Shown one piece after another: positions 12,245 to 22,929 of a stretch of DNA of 64,000 nucleotides. The position numbers were made by a program, and so were the translations under genes. This DNA comes from Mytilus trossulus (Eukaryota; Mollusca; Bivalvia; Mytilida; Mytilidae): positions 3,447,001 through 3,511,000 of the forward strand of contig NC_086382.1 in NCBI RefSeq assembly GCF_036588685.1. Reading direction: 5' to 3'. The notes under the pieces are model-generated. The model did no database searches, was not told where the DNA came from, and saw nothing but the letters and a program-made list of their open reading frames with translations. How positions within the stretch are numbered: the stretch's first letter is position 1; each line of letters starts with the position of its first letter.

Positions 12245-12960
12245 GGTTCCAGGATTATAATTTTTAAAATACGCAAGACACGCATTTCGTCTACATAAGA
12301 CTCATCAGTGAAGCTCAGATCAAAAGTAGTTATAAAACCGAAAAAGTACAAAGTTGAAGAGCATTGAGGACCCGAAATTCCAAAAGGTTGTGACATACAC
12401 GGCTAGGTAATCTATTTCCGGTATATGATAATCCTTAGTTTTTCGAAGAATTTAGAAGTTTTTGTCAACACAACAGGAAATGTATTAAAATGACCATTTA
12501 ATTGATATTCTTGTCAACACCGAAGTGCTGACTTCTGGGCTGGTGATACCCTCGGGGACGAAACGTCCACCTGCAGGGGCATCGACTTAGTGGTGTAAAT
12601 AGTTATCAAAGGTACCAGGATTATAATTTAATACGCCAGATCGACGCACGTTTCGGTCTACATAAGACTCATCAGTGACGCTCACAGCAAAATAGTTATA
12701 AAGCCAAACGAGTACAAAGGTGAAGAGCATTGAGGACCCGAAATTTCAAAAGTTGCGCCAAATGCGTATAAGGTTATCTATTCCTGGGATAAGAAAATCC
12801 TTTGGTTTTCGGAAACTTTCAAGTTTTGTCAACAGGAAATTCATTAAAATGACAATATAATTGATATTCATATCAACACCGAAGTTCTACCTACTTGGCT
12901 GGTGATACCCTTGGAGACGAAACGCCCACCACTAGTTGCATAGACTTAGTGGTGAAACTG
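12245..12960. repeat. Two tandem copies of a ~355-bp dispersed repeat
   Basis: Copy 1 (about 12245-12600) and copy 2 (about 12605-12960) each contain CAGGATTATAATTT, a GTCTACATAAGACTCATCAG core, a GAAGAGCATTGAGGACCCG segment and a CAACACCGAAGT...GGTGATACCCT end. The pair is itself duplicated at 38345-39060. Confidence 0.75.
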
Positions 12961-13484
12961 TTCCAAATCTGTATCATGTCAGTTAGTACCAGTGCCTGAA
13001 CCCGCCGCCCTTACGAGTAGGCAACGAAAAGCGTGAACCGTCTCAACATGACATATGCCATGCCTGCAAGCGAATTTGTCAGTGGCGTAGTAGTATGTTT
13101 TGGTGATTTAATTGGAAGATGTGATATTGTCCTTCACGTAATTACAGTTAAAAACTAGAAACTTTTTGAAGTTAAGAAGATCTGTTTTCTGTTTTCTGTT
13201 TTCTTTAAAAAGATCCGGATCATTTGTTGAAAAAAAACCCGGACAATTGAAAACAATGAATTGTTTGATTAAATACAAGTTAATTGTGGTATATTGTTGC
13301 TCACAATTGTATAGTTTTCAAAATAAGAGGGGTAGTTATGAAAAAAAACCTATTATAAATACGAAATAGCAGCTGATTGACAATCTCACATGTTTTATCA
13401 CTCGATCTACATCGAATAAAAAATGGACCGATTCACTCGAGAAACCAGGATAATAGTTTGACACTAAACCTACCATGAGAATGC

Positions 13485-13490
13485 TTTATT
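13485..13490 (-). promoter_or_regulatory. Candidate poly(A) signal for gene copy A
   Basis: AATAAA on the coding strand about 100 bases beyond the stop codon. A second AATAAA overlaps the stop itself (AAA TAA A). Confidence 0.4.
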
Positions 13491-13588
13491 TGAAGAGCGG
13501 AAATGTAAGACACCACGAGATACGTTATCGTTAGCTTTTCAAAAACAGAATAGTTAAGATCCGAACGGACAAAGCATCAACCAATTCT

Positions 13589-14644
13589 TTATTTGGATTT
13601 CGTGAAAATATGAATTTTTTGCCAACCTTTTCCTCTATTAGAGAGTTGTTTCCAATTTGTAGTTAAATATGGATACCTTATTTTACCATATACTCTATGG
13701 GCATTAAAAACCAGTTCTTCATGATTGTGATTATACGGAACACCTATAGTCAGAGAGCCACCAGTCTTCGTTACACACAAAAAACGTGCTATTGCTATAA
13801 TATCTCCCCATGGATTTAATGCGTCACCATATCTACCTAATCCCGAATGTTCTATAGAACTATACGTAACAATAGCATCAAACGTTCCCAAAGTATCATT
13901 TAAATAACGCATACGAAAATCAAACGGGACTATAGTTTTCACTTTTTGATGTTGGGATATGATACTACCATATTCCAATGTTAATACTTCTCGTGCACCT
14001 GCTTCTAGGACGCATGCCTCAACCCAAGGGATTTCTGATCCAATAACCATTACTCTACCGTTTTTAATATGTGGTGCGTGATTTAGTCCATCTCTCAGAT
14101 CATTTGTGTCTGCAGTTCCGTAGGTACCATGTAAATTTCCTTGTTTCGCCATATTTATCCAGTCTTCAATCAATTTCTCAGACCACACTGATTGCCATGC
14201 TTTCTTACCCAAATATGGTGCACGATCAAAGTACCATTTTGTAACTGGAATCCGGTTATTCATGGTAAATTCATTGACCATATTTTTAGGAATTGTTTTG
14301 GGTGTATGCAGTAATCCATGTGCACGGTCTATATATTCGTTCCTAAATATTTTCCCACAGTTTACTGAAGATGTTATGTGATCAAAAAAAGGTCCTGGTG
14401 AACCTTTTCTTGTTGTATTGCATAGTTGGCCACAGTCCAGACGAATGCTATCAAAAGGGCTCAACGGTTTCTTAGGGTCCGAAATATATCTTATGGGTGT
14501 ATTCTGTTTGTTGTTATACATATTTATGAGAAAAGTTGTTGAGTTGGCTATTGGCTGCACAAAGTATTTAGGGAAGACAGTACATGAAATAACAATAACA
14601 AATATCACAACACCAAACGGTTTCCTGTGCTTCATGCCCAACAT
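13589..14644 (-). CDS. DUF268-like membrane protein, tandem copy A (methyltransferase-like fold)
   Basis: 351 residues, uninterrupted. Residues 10-29 form a hydrophobic segment preceded by basic residues (KHRK), suggesting a type II membrane anchor with the rest luminal or extracellular. Possible N-glycosylation sites: N34-S-T, N76-T-T, N249-D-T. Cysteines at 71, 75 and 96 precede the core. From about residue 195 the protein resembles DUF268: RVMVIGSE followed by EAGAREVLTLEYG looks like methyltransferase motif I and its acidic strand end, and FDAIVTYSSIEHSGLGRYGD (255-274) is the family's most typical block. The reaction and substrate are unknown; an S-adenosylmethionine-dependent transferase is an inference. 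This copy alone has FL at 288-289 where the other intact copies have AW, and Q at 233 where they have P. The ATG follows a TTTTATAG that could be a 3' splice site, so an upstream 5' UTR exon is possible. Its distal 5' flank is displaced by the 20.5-kb insertion. Confidence 0.85.
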   Translation of the reverse strand: MLGMKHRKPFGVVIFVIVISCTVFPKYFVQPIANSTTFLINMYNNKQNTPIRYISDPKKPLSPFDSIRLDCGQLCNTTRKGSPGPFFDHITSSVNCGKIFRNEYIDRAHGLLHTPKTIPKNMVNEFTMNNRIPVTKWYFDRAPYLGKKAWQSVWSEKLIEDWINMAKQGNLHGTYGTADTNDLRDGLNHAPHIKNGRVMVIGSEIPWVEACVLEAGAREVLTLEYGSIISQHQKVKTIVPFDFRMRYLNDTLGTFDAIVTYSSIEHSGLGRYGDALNPWGDIIAIARFLCVTKTGGSLTIGVPYNHNHEELVFNAHRVYGKIRYPYLTTNWKQLSNRGKGWQKIHIFTKSK

Positions 14645-14855
14645 TTTCTATAAAACACAATAAATGAATTAGAAAACATTGTAACCAGCAGCTGTTGTCA
14701 CTGTATTAGAAAATAATTAGAAAGCATCTTTTCATATTAGGTGTTAAAATCTTTTCAATCCAATATGAAATCAATTTACTGTTTTTATTGTTTTGTGACA
14801 CCGCCTTGTCTCAAAACAAAATATAATATGCACCACTGAAGAGAGACGGAATATA

Positions 14856-14887
14856 CCCCCCCCCCCCCCCAAAAAAAAAAAAAAAAA
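14856..14887. repeat. C15-A17 homopolymer tract in the 5' flank of copy A
   Basis: Fifteen C then seventeen A, about 210 bases upstream of the ATG on the coding strand (reads T17-G15). Equivalent tracts at 40951-40975 (C12A13), 51251-51270 (interrupted) and 57363-57382 (C17 with little A) vary in length. Confidence 0.9.
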
Positions 14888-14929
14888 TTGATAAAAAAAT
14901 AAATAACAAAATAAATAAAAAATAAATCA

Positions 14930-15090
14930 TCAGTCGAAAATTAACTAACAACAAAAAAAGAAAATTACCAAAAGACAAACAAGAGTATACAAAACACAAC
15001 TTAGAAAACAAGACTGCGCAATACGGAACCAGCTAAAACCCGGAATCGATCTCAGGTCATCGTACGGGTAAGCAGAGCTCCAAATGTAGC
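14930..15090 (-). repeat. R1 repeat copy in the gene's 5' flank
   Basis: Contains GTCGAAAATTAACTAACAAC, CAAAACACAACTTAGAAAAC and GATCTCAGGTCATCGTACGG. It recurs at the same place in units B, D and E, so it was present before the gene array expanded. Confidence 0.7.
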
Positions 15091-15276
15091 ATCCGTGATG
15101 TTCATGAAAGTACAAAACCCGGTGAAGAATGGAATTTGGTAGGTCACAATCTGATAAAAATTGGAACATGATTGTGGCTATGAATATAGGAACATATCCG
15201 TCATAACTCGAAAGTAGTATATTAGTATCACGATCATAGACCACTTCAAAACAGAACGTAGAAAAAGCTAATCGCT

Positions 15277-15284
15277 AAATTAGT
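15277..15284. repeat. Target-site duplication, left (AAATTAGT)
   Basis: Exactly repeated at 35756-35763. Units B, D and E carry a single AAATTAGT in the continuous sequence GCTAAATTAGTTCACC (near 41370, 51670 and 57955). Confidence 0.9.
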
Positions 15285-15395
15285 GAGACGGGTCTAGATC
15301 ACTCATCTGCTGATATGGCACCTGCTGATTTTGCACCATTAACCTGCCAATTTTACCCCTACGTAGAACAACTAAAGTTGCTTCCCTTTGTACAC
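15285..15395 (+). repeat. Left terminal inverted repeat with CACCTGCTGAT subrepeats
   Basis: Starts GAGACGGGTCTAGATCACTC. CATCTGCTGATATGG, CACCTGCTGATTTTG and CACCATTAACCTGCC follow as ~15-bp subrepeats, ending in TTCCCTTTGTACAC. The outer 30 bp match the right end with few differences; the inner part is more diverged. Confidence 0.85.
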
Positions 15396-15399
15396 TAAC

Positions 15400-16049
15400 G
15401 GGTTGTAAATTAAAAATTAATGCCATGTTACTTTATTAATTAAGTTAAATAACAGCTAGCATTAGTTATGTAAGATTGCAGGAAAGTATGATTTAAAAAG
15501 TTTGTAAAATTTGAATTTACTTTTAAGAGTTTTGTCTTTTTTATAGTACATAAAATATTGATTTGGGAAACAATAAATTGTATTAATCTTGCAACGATAA
15601 AAAAACAAGTGAAATGAAATTATTTAAACTAAAAGGAGAAAATAGGTTATTTTTTTCTTAAAATTTTATTGTTTGGACACCACTAAAAGAAGTTTGCCAC
15701 ACAATTAATATAATTTTATCTATGATTTTATAATGAATGCAAAACTATGATTTGAGTAATTTACAAGATGTAAAAAGGGGGAGGATAGTCATTCTAAAAT
15801 TTGACTTCGTTCACAGTGAACATGTTTATCATGATAAATGTAGGGTATCCTTACACTTTCAATGTAATCATGGTGTAAATGTATTTTATAATTTGTATCA
15901 ATACATAATCATTATGCATTTTATTCACATATATTTTTATAGAGGAGCCTTGATATCACTAGTGTTAATTTGCCTTATCTTTTTTTCTTGTGTTCCAAGA
16001 TTTTCTGTTTTAATTAGTAATTACTCATTTTTTCAATTATTCAACATAA
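15400..16049. other. Non-coding stretch inside the 20.5-kb element
   Basis: AT-rich. The short open frame at 15737-16054 has no recognisable feature. Confidence 0.4.
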
Positions 16050-16397
16050 ACTGACTCTCAGTTTCGCTGTGGTGTTGTCCCAATGCGGGTGGAGACAGGA
16101 CGCTATGAGAGTCTTCCAATAGATCAAAGAACTTGTTTTGTTTGTGACGATATAATTGAAACGGAAGAGCATGTATTGACTGTATGTCCGTTGTACGATG
16201 ATCGTAGAGACAAACTGTATAAGATTTTAAACTTTGAAAACGAACATTTTAGTCTATTGCCGAATTCCTTGAATCTTTCATTTATTTTAGCGAGTGAAAA
16301 TATTAATGTGATACAAAAATGTGTCAAAACCTGCAAACTTATTTTAGATCGTAGAAGACGGGAGTTTATACCTATAATTGATGTAAATATGTTTTAA
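16050..16397 (+). pseudogene. C-terminal fragment of a non-LTR retrotransposon reverse transcriptase
   Basis: Translation reads FRCGVVPMRVETGRYESLP, then C-x2-C ... E-E-H-x4-C-P-L-Y and ends at TAA 16395-16397. This zinc-finger-like tail (CFVC, EEHVLTVCPLY) is typical of the region after the polymerase domain in many invertebrate LINEs. An in-frame TAA lies just upstream (16047-16049) and no polymerase motifs are found before it, so this is a truncated relic. About 100 residues remain. Confidence 0.7.
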
Positions 16398-16650
16398 TAT
16401 TTAACTTTTGTTTTATAATAGCTTTTTGGAAATTTGTAAATACTATAGTTCCTTTTTAATCCGTCTCTCATAATTCTTTTTAGAATGTCATTAATAATTT
16501 TAAGGTTTCCTTTTATAATGTGAATTGTGGTTACTATATTATTGATGGTGAGACGTTAATAAATTATTATTGTAATAATGTATTGTATACCCCCACAACA
16601 CTAGCAGAAGAAGTATATTTAATTTACACTGATACAGTAATATCAAATTA

Positions 16651-17055
16651 ATTGATTGTGGTTTGTTTTACGTTCAGCATCAAATATTTCATGCATTCTC
16701 ATGATGATATCAAATCAATAATCATTAATACAACCGGAAGGTCTTTAATCGAAATCAATGTCGACTAATTTGAAATTACACTGGAAAATGAGGGTATATT
16801 TGATAAAGAAATTGAAATTTAGCCTTGCAACAGCCCACCTCCAGACCCTGCAAGGAGAAGTTCTTCCAAGGGCTATTAACGTACAGAGAGCCTGGCTCTT
16901 TATCTCATCACGAGACAAAGGATGCAAAATCTCCTTTCTGACTAGACGTGGCTGCGTATTTTATTCATCCAAAGAACGCCCAACATTCTCAGGGACTTTA
17001 CTGTCGGTTCAAAGACAAAAGTGATCATATTTCTGCAGTTCCTGAGTCACTTTTG
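16651..17055 (+). repeat. Dispersed ~400-bp repeat, older copy
   Basis: Clearly related along its length to 21868-22300: ATTGATTG start, AAATATTTCATGC, a GAAAATGAGGGT segment, GCCTTGCAACAG, ACTTTACTGTCGGT and a GTGATCATATTTCT end. It is more diverged than the other copy. Confidence 0.75.
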
Positions 17056-17130
17056 GGGTTTAACACAAATATAATCATTCTTTAAAATATTAAAAGGGAT
17101 CTTACGGGACTTTGCTCTTATATCAGAATA

Positions 17131-17470
17131 AATTCAAATACAAATACAAATACTTTATTGGCACAAACACAATTACAATAATTGGTTTAAAAGAAGTCAA
17201 ATTCACATTTCTATATACCAGATATTTATGTAGATAAGAACTTGTCACTTTCAGGACTTTTAAAGAATTACTATTAATGCAGCTTTTAATATTAAGCTGA
17301 TTTTCACAACAACATGTAGGAAGTATATTTGATAAAATAGTTTTAAAGTTTATTCTGTAGTTAAATTATTTTTTTTCATATTTCAGTAAAAAGTGATTTT
17401 TATCTTCTACCTCACCCGATTTACATACATTACAAACTCGTTCATCGGTGCATGGGTAAACCTAAATGTC
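17131..17470 (-). pseudogene. LINE 3' end: zinc-finger tail plus 3' UTR, minus strand
   Basis: On the minus strand about 17450-17380 reads ERVCNVCKSGEVEDKNHFLL, the C-x2-C ... HFLL motif of LINE reverse-transcriptase tails. Further down, TTGGCACAAA reversed gives TTTGTGCCAATAAAG followed by a TATTTGTATTTG microsatellite (17131-17160), a common LINE 3' terminus. It may belong to the same decayed element as 20299-20600. Confidence 0.65.
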
Positions 17471-20170
17471 GCCCTTTTCAATAGCAAGATTATGTGCACT
17501 TAATCTTATTTTACACAGAGATGACCTTTCTAATTAATTACTTAGAACATTAACATAAAAACTACGCTGACTTGAATTATGAAATTGTTGATAAAGTTTT
17601 AGTTTGGATAAATCGTGCATTTTGATGATTAATCCTGTGTGCACTGATCAATTAATCGTTGTTTAATACTTGTTTAACATTGTTAAATATAGACAACTTC
17701 CCCCAGCTAGGTTTGAAAATCCTAGATTGTTTAAAATAGAATACATTTATTTGTGCACGGGTTCTTTTTTTCAGTTGCCAGAAAAAAATGGATACAAGTG
17801 TGTTTTAAGACCTAAACATATATTAAACAAGTTGCTTTCTTTAAAAAAAGAAAAGCAATACATGAACCTAAGACCGCTGACTGCCGGGTCATCAATGATC
17901 GTTGCTGAATTTGTGTTTACTTTTGAATTGAAATAATTGAATGTGAATAGAAGAAGCCAGTTGAAAGTATATATTTACAGCTTCTATTTGAATAGTTATT
18001 TTAAAGCTCGACTATTTTATTTATTACTTGGGAATGTTCATAATTTTCCCGATTATAACCCTTTGACAAATCCTAATTTCTACTAACCGGATGACTTATG
18101 CAAATTTCACAAACCTATCGCAATATAAATTTATGCACTCAGTTTGTTTTATAATCTGGAATTGTGGATGCATTCATTTTATCTATCATATCTTTATATT
18201 TTGTTTCCTAAATGAATGCCTATAAAATTCTCAACTCGTATTCGAAGCTGTCTTTACTCATGGCAGAAATTGTATGCGGTGAAACCTGTGGCATGCAATT
18301 GACTGGGACCTCTTATGAAGAGACTTATTTTGGTCTCATAAAACATCTCAAGGATTTCCTAACTTTTCTTAAATCAATTTAAACATTCTACAGGGAAACT
18401 CAGTTTTGCCGAAGAATTTTTTTATTCAGAAGTGTATGAATACACTTTCAAAAAAACCAATTTGTATAAAAAGTTATGTAGATATAAAAACAAGTACCAG
18501 AATTAAAATGATGTATGCCAGACACGAGTTAAGTCTACAAAAAACATCATTGACGATCGGATGAAAAAAGTTAAAAGGCTAAATATATTAAAAAGTTCAG
18601 GAATCTATTCTTAGCTTTTTGTAAAGGTCAAAGTTTATAATAGGACAGTGACTCAAAAAAGAAACAAAAGAGAAACAACTCGAGGTCAGAATACCATTAG
18701 TAATGATGACCGTGCTTGAAAGTCACATGTAAAACTCTTTCTGTCGTGTCCTGAATTTAAATAACGAAAACGAAAATAAGCTTACACGAGTGAATTTAAT
18801 GGTATTGCATGCAAATAATCTTTGAGCGCACGAAATAGTAAATAGAAAGCATCTCACTGATACCCAGGAAAAGAATATGCATTTGTGTCATCACATATTT
18901 TCGAATTCGAATGTCAAACGGCCTACATTAAATGATTTGACTCCGGATTCATTGACATTTTATCCGGATTTTTTTAGAACGCAAACCGATAGTGTGCTTT
19001 TGAAATGTGATCTATAATGTGAATGATTCTAGACGTGTAGGATAGTTGTTCAACACAATGTATACAAATTTCAGAACCGTTCCATAGTACAAATATGTAG
19101 ATGCTAAAAGGTTAAACTATTAAAACATACGAACACAAATTGAATTAAAATTTTATAATAAACTTACATTCCTGTTAGTACTTTTTTTTAAAATTCTTTT
19201 GAATATATATAATATCTATGAACACAAACGTCAAGTATTTACGAATGGACATTTTATTTATCGATTTTTTTAAATTCTAACATTCCACTATGTGAATATA
19301 TTACTATACAAAATATAAGCAAAGACTTCTAAATCCATACTTAAACAGTATAAACTAATTAACATTATGGTTGTAATTAAATTTTGTTGTGATTATTGTA
19401 AACTATTTTTACGGTTGTTGTGAGCTGCAAGGATTTAAAATCATGCTTTATGAATTGAAAACACACAAGTATTTTATTCACGACCGTTTAAAATAAAAAA
19501 AAATAAAAAAAATTATCTTACTTTCCGTTTAATGGATATATTACAATACAAAAATAAAGATAATAAATAAAAAACATAAAAACTAAAATGGTATGAAATA
19601 ATTTACGTAGAAATATAATGATTATTGTTAATAATCATTTTTTTGTAGGATGTAAGAATTTATTTAGATTCATTTTTTTTTTGTTTCCTTTACAAATGAA
19701 TATTCAAAAATGCCAAAACAGAGTATCTCATCATATATAAAATACTTCATTTCTTAATTGCAGCTGTGAAAATATTCTGATTTCAATCATTGTTAGTTTC
19801 TAAAAGAAAACAAATACAGTATGTAATTTGTATATATTTCTTTGATACTGATTGAATTAAATACTTTTGATAAGAATACTATCTTTCTGTTTTCCGATCT
19901 AATATTAATATTTGAACCAGAATGTTCTCTCCCGTAAGGCTATGATGAAATACACAGTGATTCCCGTGGTTAAATCTTCAAACATAATTAGTTTACATGT
20001 TATCAAGACAACAGACAATACAACGTTATAATTGGCCCAGATACAAACGGTGTACAGTGGTCGTTTTAAAACAAATATAATTGCGTCGTCAAGGGCCATC
20101 AAATGACCATATCAAAGATGTAGATAACAATCTGTAAAAATTACCGATAACTTTCGAGACGTTCCGAGAA
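17471..20170. other. Non-coding stretch inside the 20.5-kb element
   Basis: No supported gene. If the two minus-strand LINE pieces are one element, this is its degraded interior plus later insertions. Confidence 0.4.
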
Positions 20171-20176
20171 TTTTAT

Positions 20177-20285
20177 TCTGACTTCCGGCCGAGAGATATC
20201 GAGTGGCCCATAGACACATCCAAAACTCACCAATATATAAGCATGCACCCCTCAGGGGGTTCATGCAAAAAACTTAATAAATAAA
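20177..20285. repeat. Dispersed 'GAGAGATATCGAGTGGCCC' repeat, copy 1
   Basis: CCGAGAGATATCGAGTGGCC and CATAGACACA are followed by a ..CTCACCAATATATAAGC segment. Recurs at 30127-30245 within the same 20.5-kb element. Confidence 0.7.
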
Positions 20286-20298
20286 ATGAGATTTTTTA

Positions 20299-20600
20299 CC
20301 ACAACGGTAGCGTGCAAAGTTCGGCTCTACAATAAAGCAGCATTAATATTGCTTTGCCATGAACACCTAGAATTTCTTTTATGATTTCATATGGATTTTT
20401 TCCAAAATGGAATTGTCTCCCGAATTATCAAAAACACCACAAATCTCACTACAATACAGCAATATCGGACTTACTAATGAATCACATAATTTTTCTAAAA
20501 GTTTACAAGGATTATCCAATCAAATTGTTTTCTTAATCTTAAAACATGCTTTCCTAGCTTTTTCCATTGGTAAGGATAACGCTAAATTTAAGTTGCCATT
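20299..20600 (-). pseudogene. Reverse-transcriptase fragment of a LINE, minus strand
   Basis: From about 20564 downward the minus strand reads EKARKACFKIKK, a stop, then LLEKLCDSLVSPILLYCSEI and, after a frameshift, a KEILGV...RAELCTLPLW segment. The 'LFDSLVxPILLYGSEIW' and 'RAELGRxPLW' blocks are typical of the thumb/C-terminal part of invertebrate LINE polymerases. Stops and frameshifts make it non-functional. Confidence 0.7.
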
Positions 20601-20765
20601 ACACTTTAACATTATTCCCAAGTAACAATATTAAATTGGGATAAAAGATGACACCATGATGTAGATGTGGTTAAATATTTTCTGCACAAGACATGATGAA
20701 TATTTTGTAAAATTATACTAAATTCTTTCGGTATTTTTTTGTGAAAGATGAACCATATATATAAA

Positions 20766-21867
20766 AAGTGTCTCTTTTGGCCCTTTCTTTACTTCTAACT
20801 TCATCGACTGATATGACTTCTTCCTATAAACAATTCTGAAAGTGTCTCTATTGATCCTTTCTTTATTTATAACATCACCTGCTGATATGACCCCTTCATA
20901 TAGACACCATAGAAAGTTTCCCTGTGGACCCTTTCTTTACTTATCACATCATCTTTTCATATGATCCCTTCGCGAAGACACCAAAGACAGTGTCTCTATT
21001 GACCCTTTATTTACTTAAAACATCACCTGCTGACATGATCCCTTCCTAAAGACACCATAGAAAGTGCCTCTATTGATCCTTTCTTTACTTATAACATTAC
21101 CTGCTGATATGACCCCTTCACATAGACACCATAGAAAGTGTCTCTATTGATCCTTTCTTTACTTATAACATCACCAGCTGATATGACCCCTTCATATAGA
21201 CACTTTAGAAAGTGTCTATTGATCCTTTCTTTGCTTATAACATCACCTGCTTATATGACCCCTTCCTATAGACATCTTAGACAGTGTCTCTATTGACCCT
21301 TTCTGTACTTCTAACATCACCTGCTGATATGACACCTTCTTATAGGCACTATAGACAGTGTCTCTATTGACCCTTTCTTTACTTAAAACATCCCCGGCTG
21401 ATAAAACCCCTTTCTATAGACACCATAGAAAGTGTCTCTATTGATCCTTTCATTTCTTATAACATCACCTGCTGATATGACCCCTTCCTATAGACACCAT
21501 AGAAAGTGTCTCTATTGATCCTTTCTTTACTTATAACATCACCTGATGATATGACCCCTTCCTATAGACACCATAGAAAGTGTCTCTATTGATCTTTTCT
21601 TTACTTAAAACATCACCTGCTGATATGACTGACCCCTTAATATAGACACGAAAGTGTCTCTATTGATCCTTTCTTTACTTATAACATCACCTGCTGATAT
21701 GATCCCTTCCTAAAGACACCATAGAAAGTGTCTCTATTGATCCTTTCTTTACTTATAACATCACCTGCTGATATGACCCCTTCATTTAGACACCATAGAA
21801 AGTGTCTCTATTGATCCTTTCTTTACTTATAACACCACCTGCTGATATGACCCCTTTCTATAGACAT
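20766..21867 (+). repeat. 74-bp satellite array, left arm, first part
   Basis: About fifteen tandem units of 74 bp. Each contains TCTCTATTGATCCTTTC, TTTACTTATAACATCACC, TGCTGATATGACCCCTTC and TATAGACACCATAGAAAG. The outermost units are the most diverged and the inner ones nearly identical, as expected for homogenised satellites. A CACCTGCTGATATG core lies in each unit. Confidence 0.95.
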
Positions 21868-22300
21868 CATATATTGATTGATTGCTGGTTGCTTAACGTC
21901 CAGTGGCAAATATTTCATGCCTATTCAGGACGAGTACAAGTTCACAATAAATACAATATGTAGGTCTTGTCACAATAGAGGCCATCTGGGATGATGGTCG
22001 GGGAAATTTGGACTGCCATTGGAAAATGAGGGTTAATTGGATAGGGACAGAAATTTTGCCTTGCAACAGGCCACCTACGGGCCCTCAAAGAGTTGTTGCA
22101 AGGGTTCTTAACGTGCAAAGAGCGTGGCACTCTCTTTACACGAGACATCGGATTAAACGTCCCCATTCTGACCGGACGTGACTGAGAACTTAATACATCC
22201 CGCACACCCAAACGGAAGCCCCACTTCGACAAGCGTTTTACTGTCGGTCGGGAGAAGACCAAGTGATCATATTTCTATTCCCCAGTCACCCTTGTGGGTA
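21868..22300 (+). mobile_element. Dispersed ~430-bp element inserted in the satellite
   Basis: It interrupts one satellite unit and is bracketed by TAGACATCATA (just before 21868 and again from 22301), an 11-bp target duplication of the unit's own sequence. It is related to 16651-17055. The minus-strand open frame 21942-22262 lies within it and has no recognisable domain. Confidence 0.75.
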
Positions 22301-22929
22301 GACATCATAGAAAGTGTCTCTATTGATCCTTTATTTACTTATAACATCACCAGCTGATATGACCCCTTCCTATAGACACCATAGAAAGTGTCTCTATTGA
22401 TCCCTTCTTTACTTATAACATCACCTGCTGATATGACCCCTTCTTAAAGACACCATAGAAAGTGTCTCTATTGATCCTTTCTTAACTTATAACATCACCT
22501 GCTGATATGACTCCTCGATATAGACAGCATAGAAAGTGTCTCTATTGATCCTTTCTTTACTTATAACATCACCTGCTGCTATGACCCCTCGATATAGACA
22601 ACATAGAAAGTGTCTCTATTGATCCTTTCTTTACTTATAACATCACCTGCTGATATGACCCCTTCCTATAGACACCATAGAAAGTGTCTCTATTGATCCC
22701 TTCTTTACTTATAACATCACCTGCTGATATGACCCCTTCTTATAGGCACCATAGAAAGTGTCTCTATTCATCCTTTTTTTACTTATAACATCACCTGCTG
22801 ATATGACTCCTCCATAAAAACAGCATAGAAAGTGTCTCTATTGATCCTTTCTTTACTTATAACATCACCTGCTAATGTGACCCCTTCCTATAGACATTAT
22901 AGAAAGTGTCTCTATTGATCCTTTCTTTA
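22301..22929 (+). repeat. 74-bp satellite array, left arm, second part
   Basis: About eight further units in the same orientation as 20766-21867, ending at the centre of symmetry near 22930. Confidence 0.95.

Larger units (their letters stand above)
10219..15284. repeat. Tandem duplication unit A, proximal part
   Basis: Nearly identical to 36460-41363, including the gene copy, its 3' flank and its 5' flank. The unit's distal part resumes at 35756-36459, because a 20.5-kb element (15285-35755) splits this copy. Unit B follows directly at 36460. The left breakpoint lies inside an R1 repeat. The main difference from unit B is an extra ~114-bp SINE fragment at 10435-10548. Confidence 0.92.

Noticed and set aside
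14418..14663. Plus-strand frames opposite the gene starts (also at 40515, 50819, 56918)
   Set aside because: They are antisense shadows of the DUF268-like gene, conserved only because the gene is.
21942..22262. 106-codon minus-strand frame within the satellite
   Set aside because: It lies wholly inside a dispersed non-coding element. The related copy at 16651-17055 is open on the other strand with unrelated residues.
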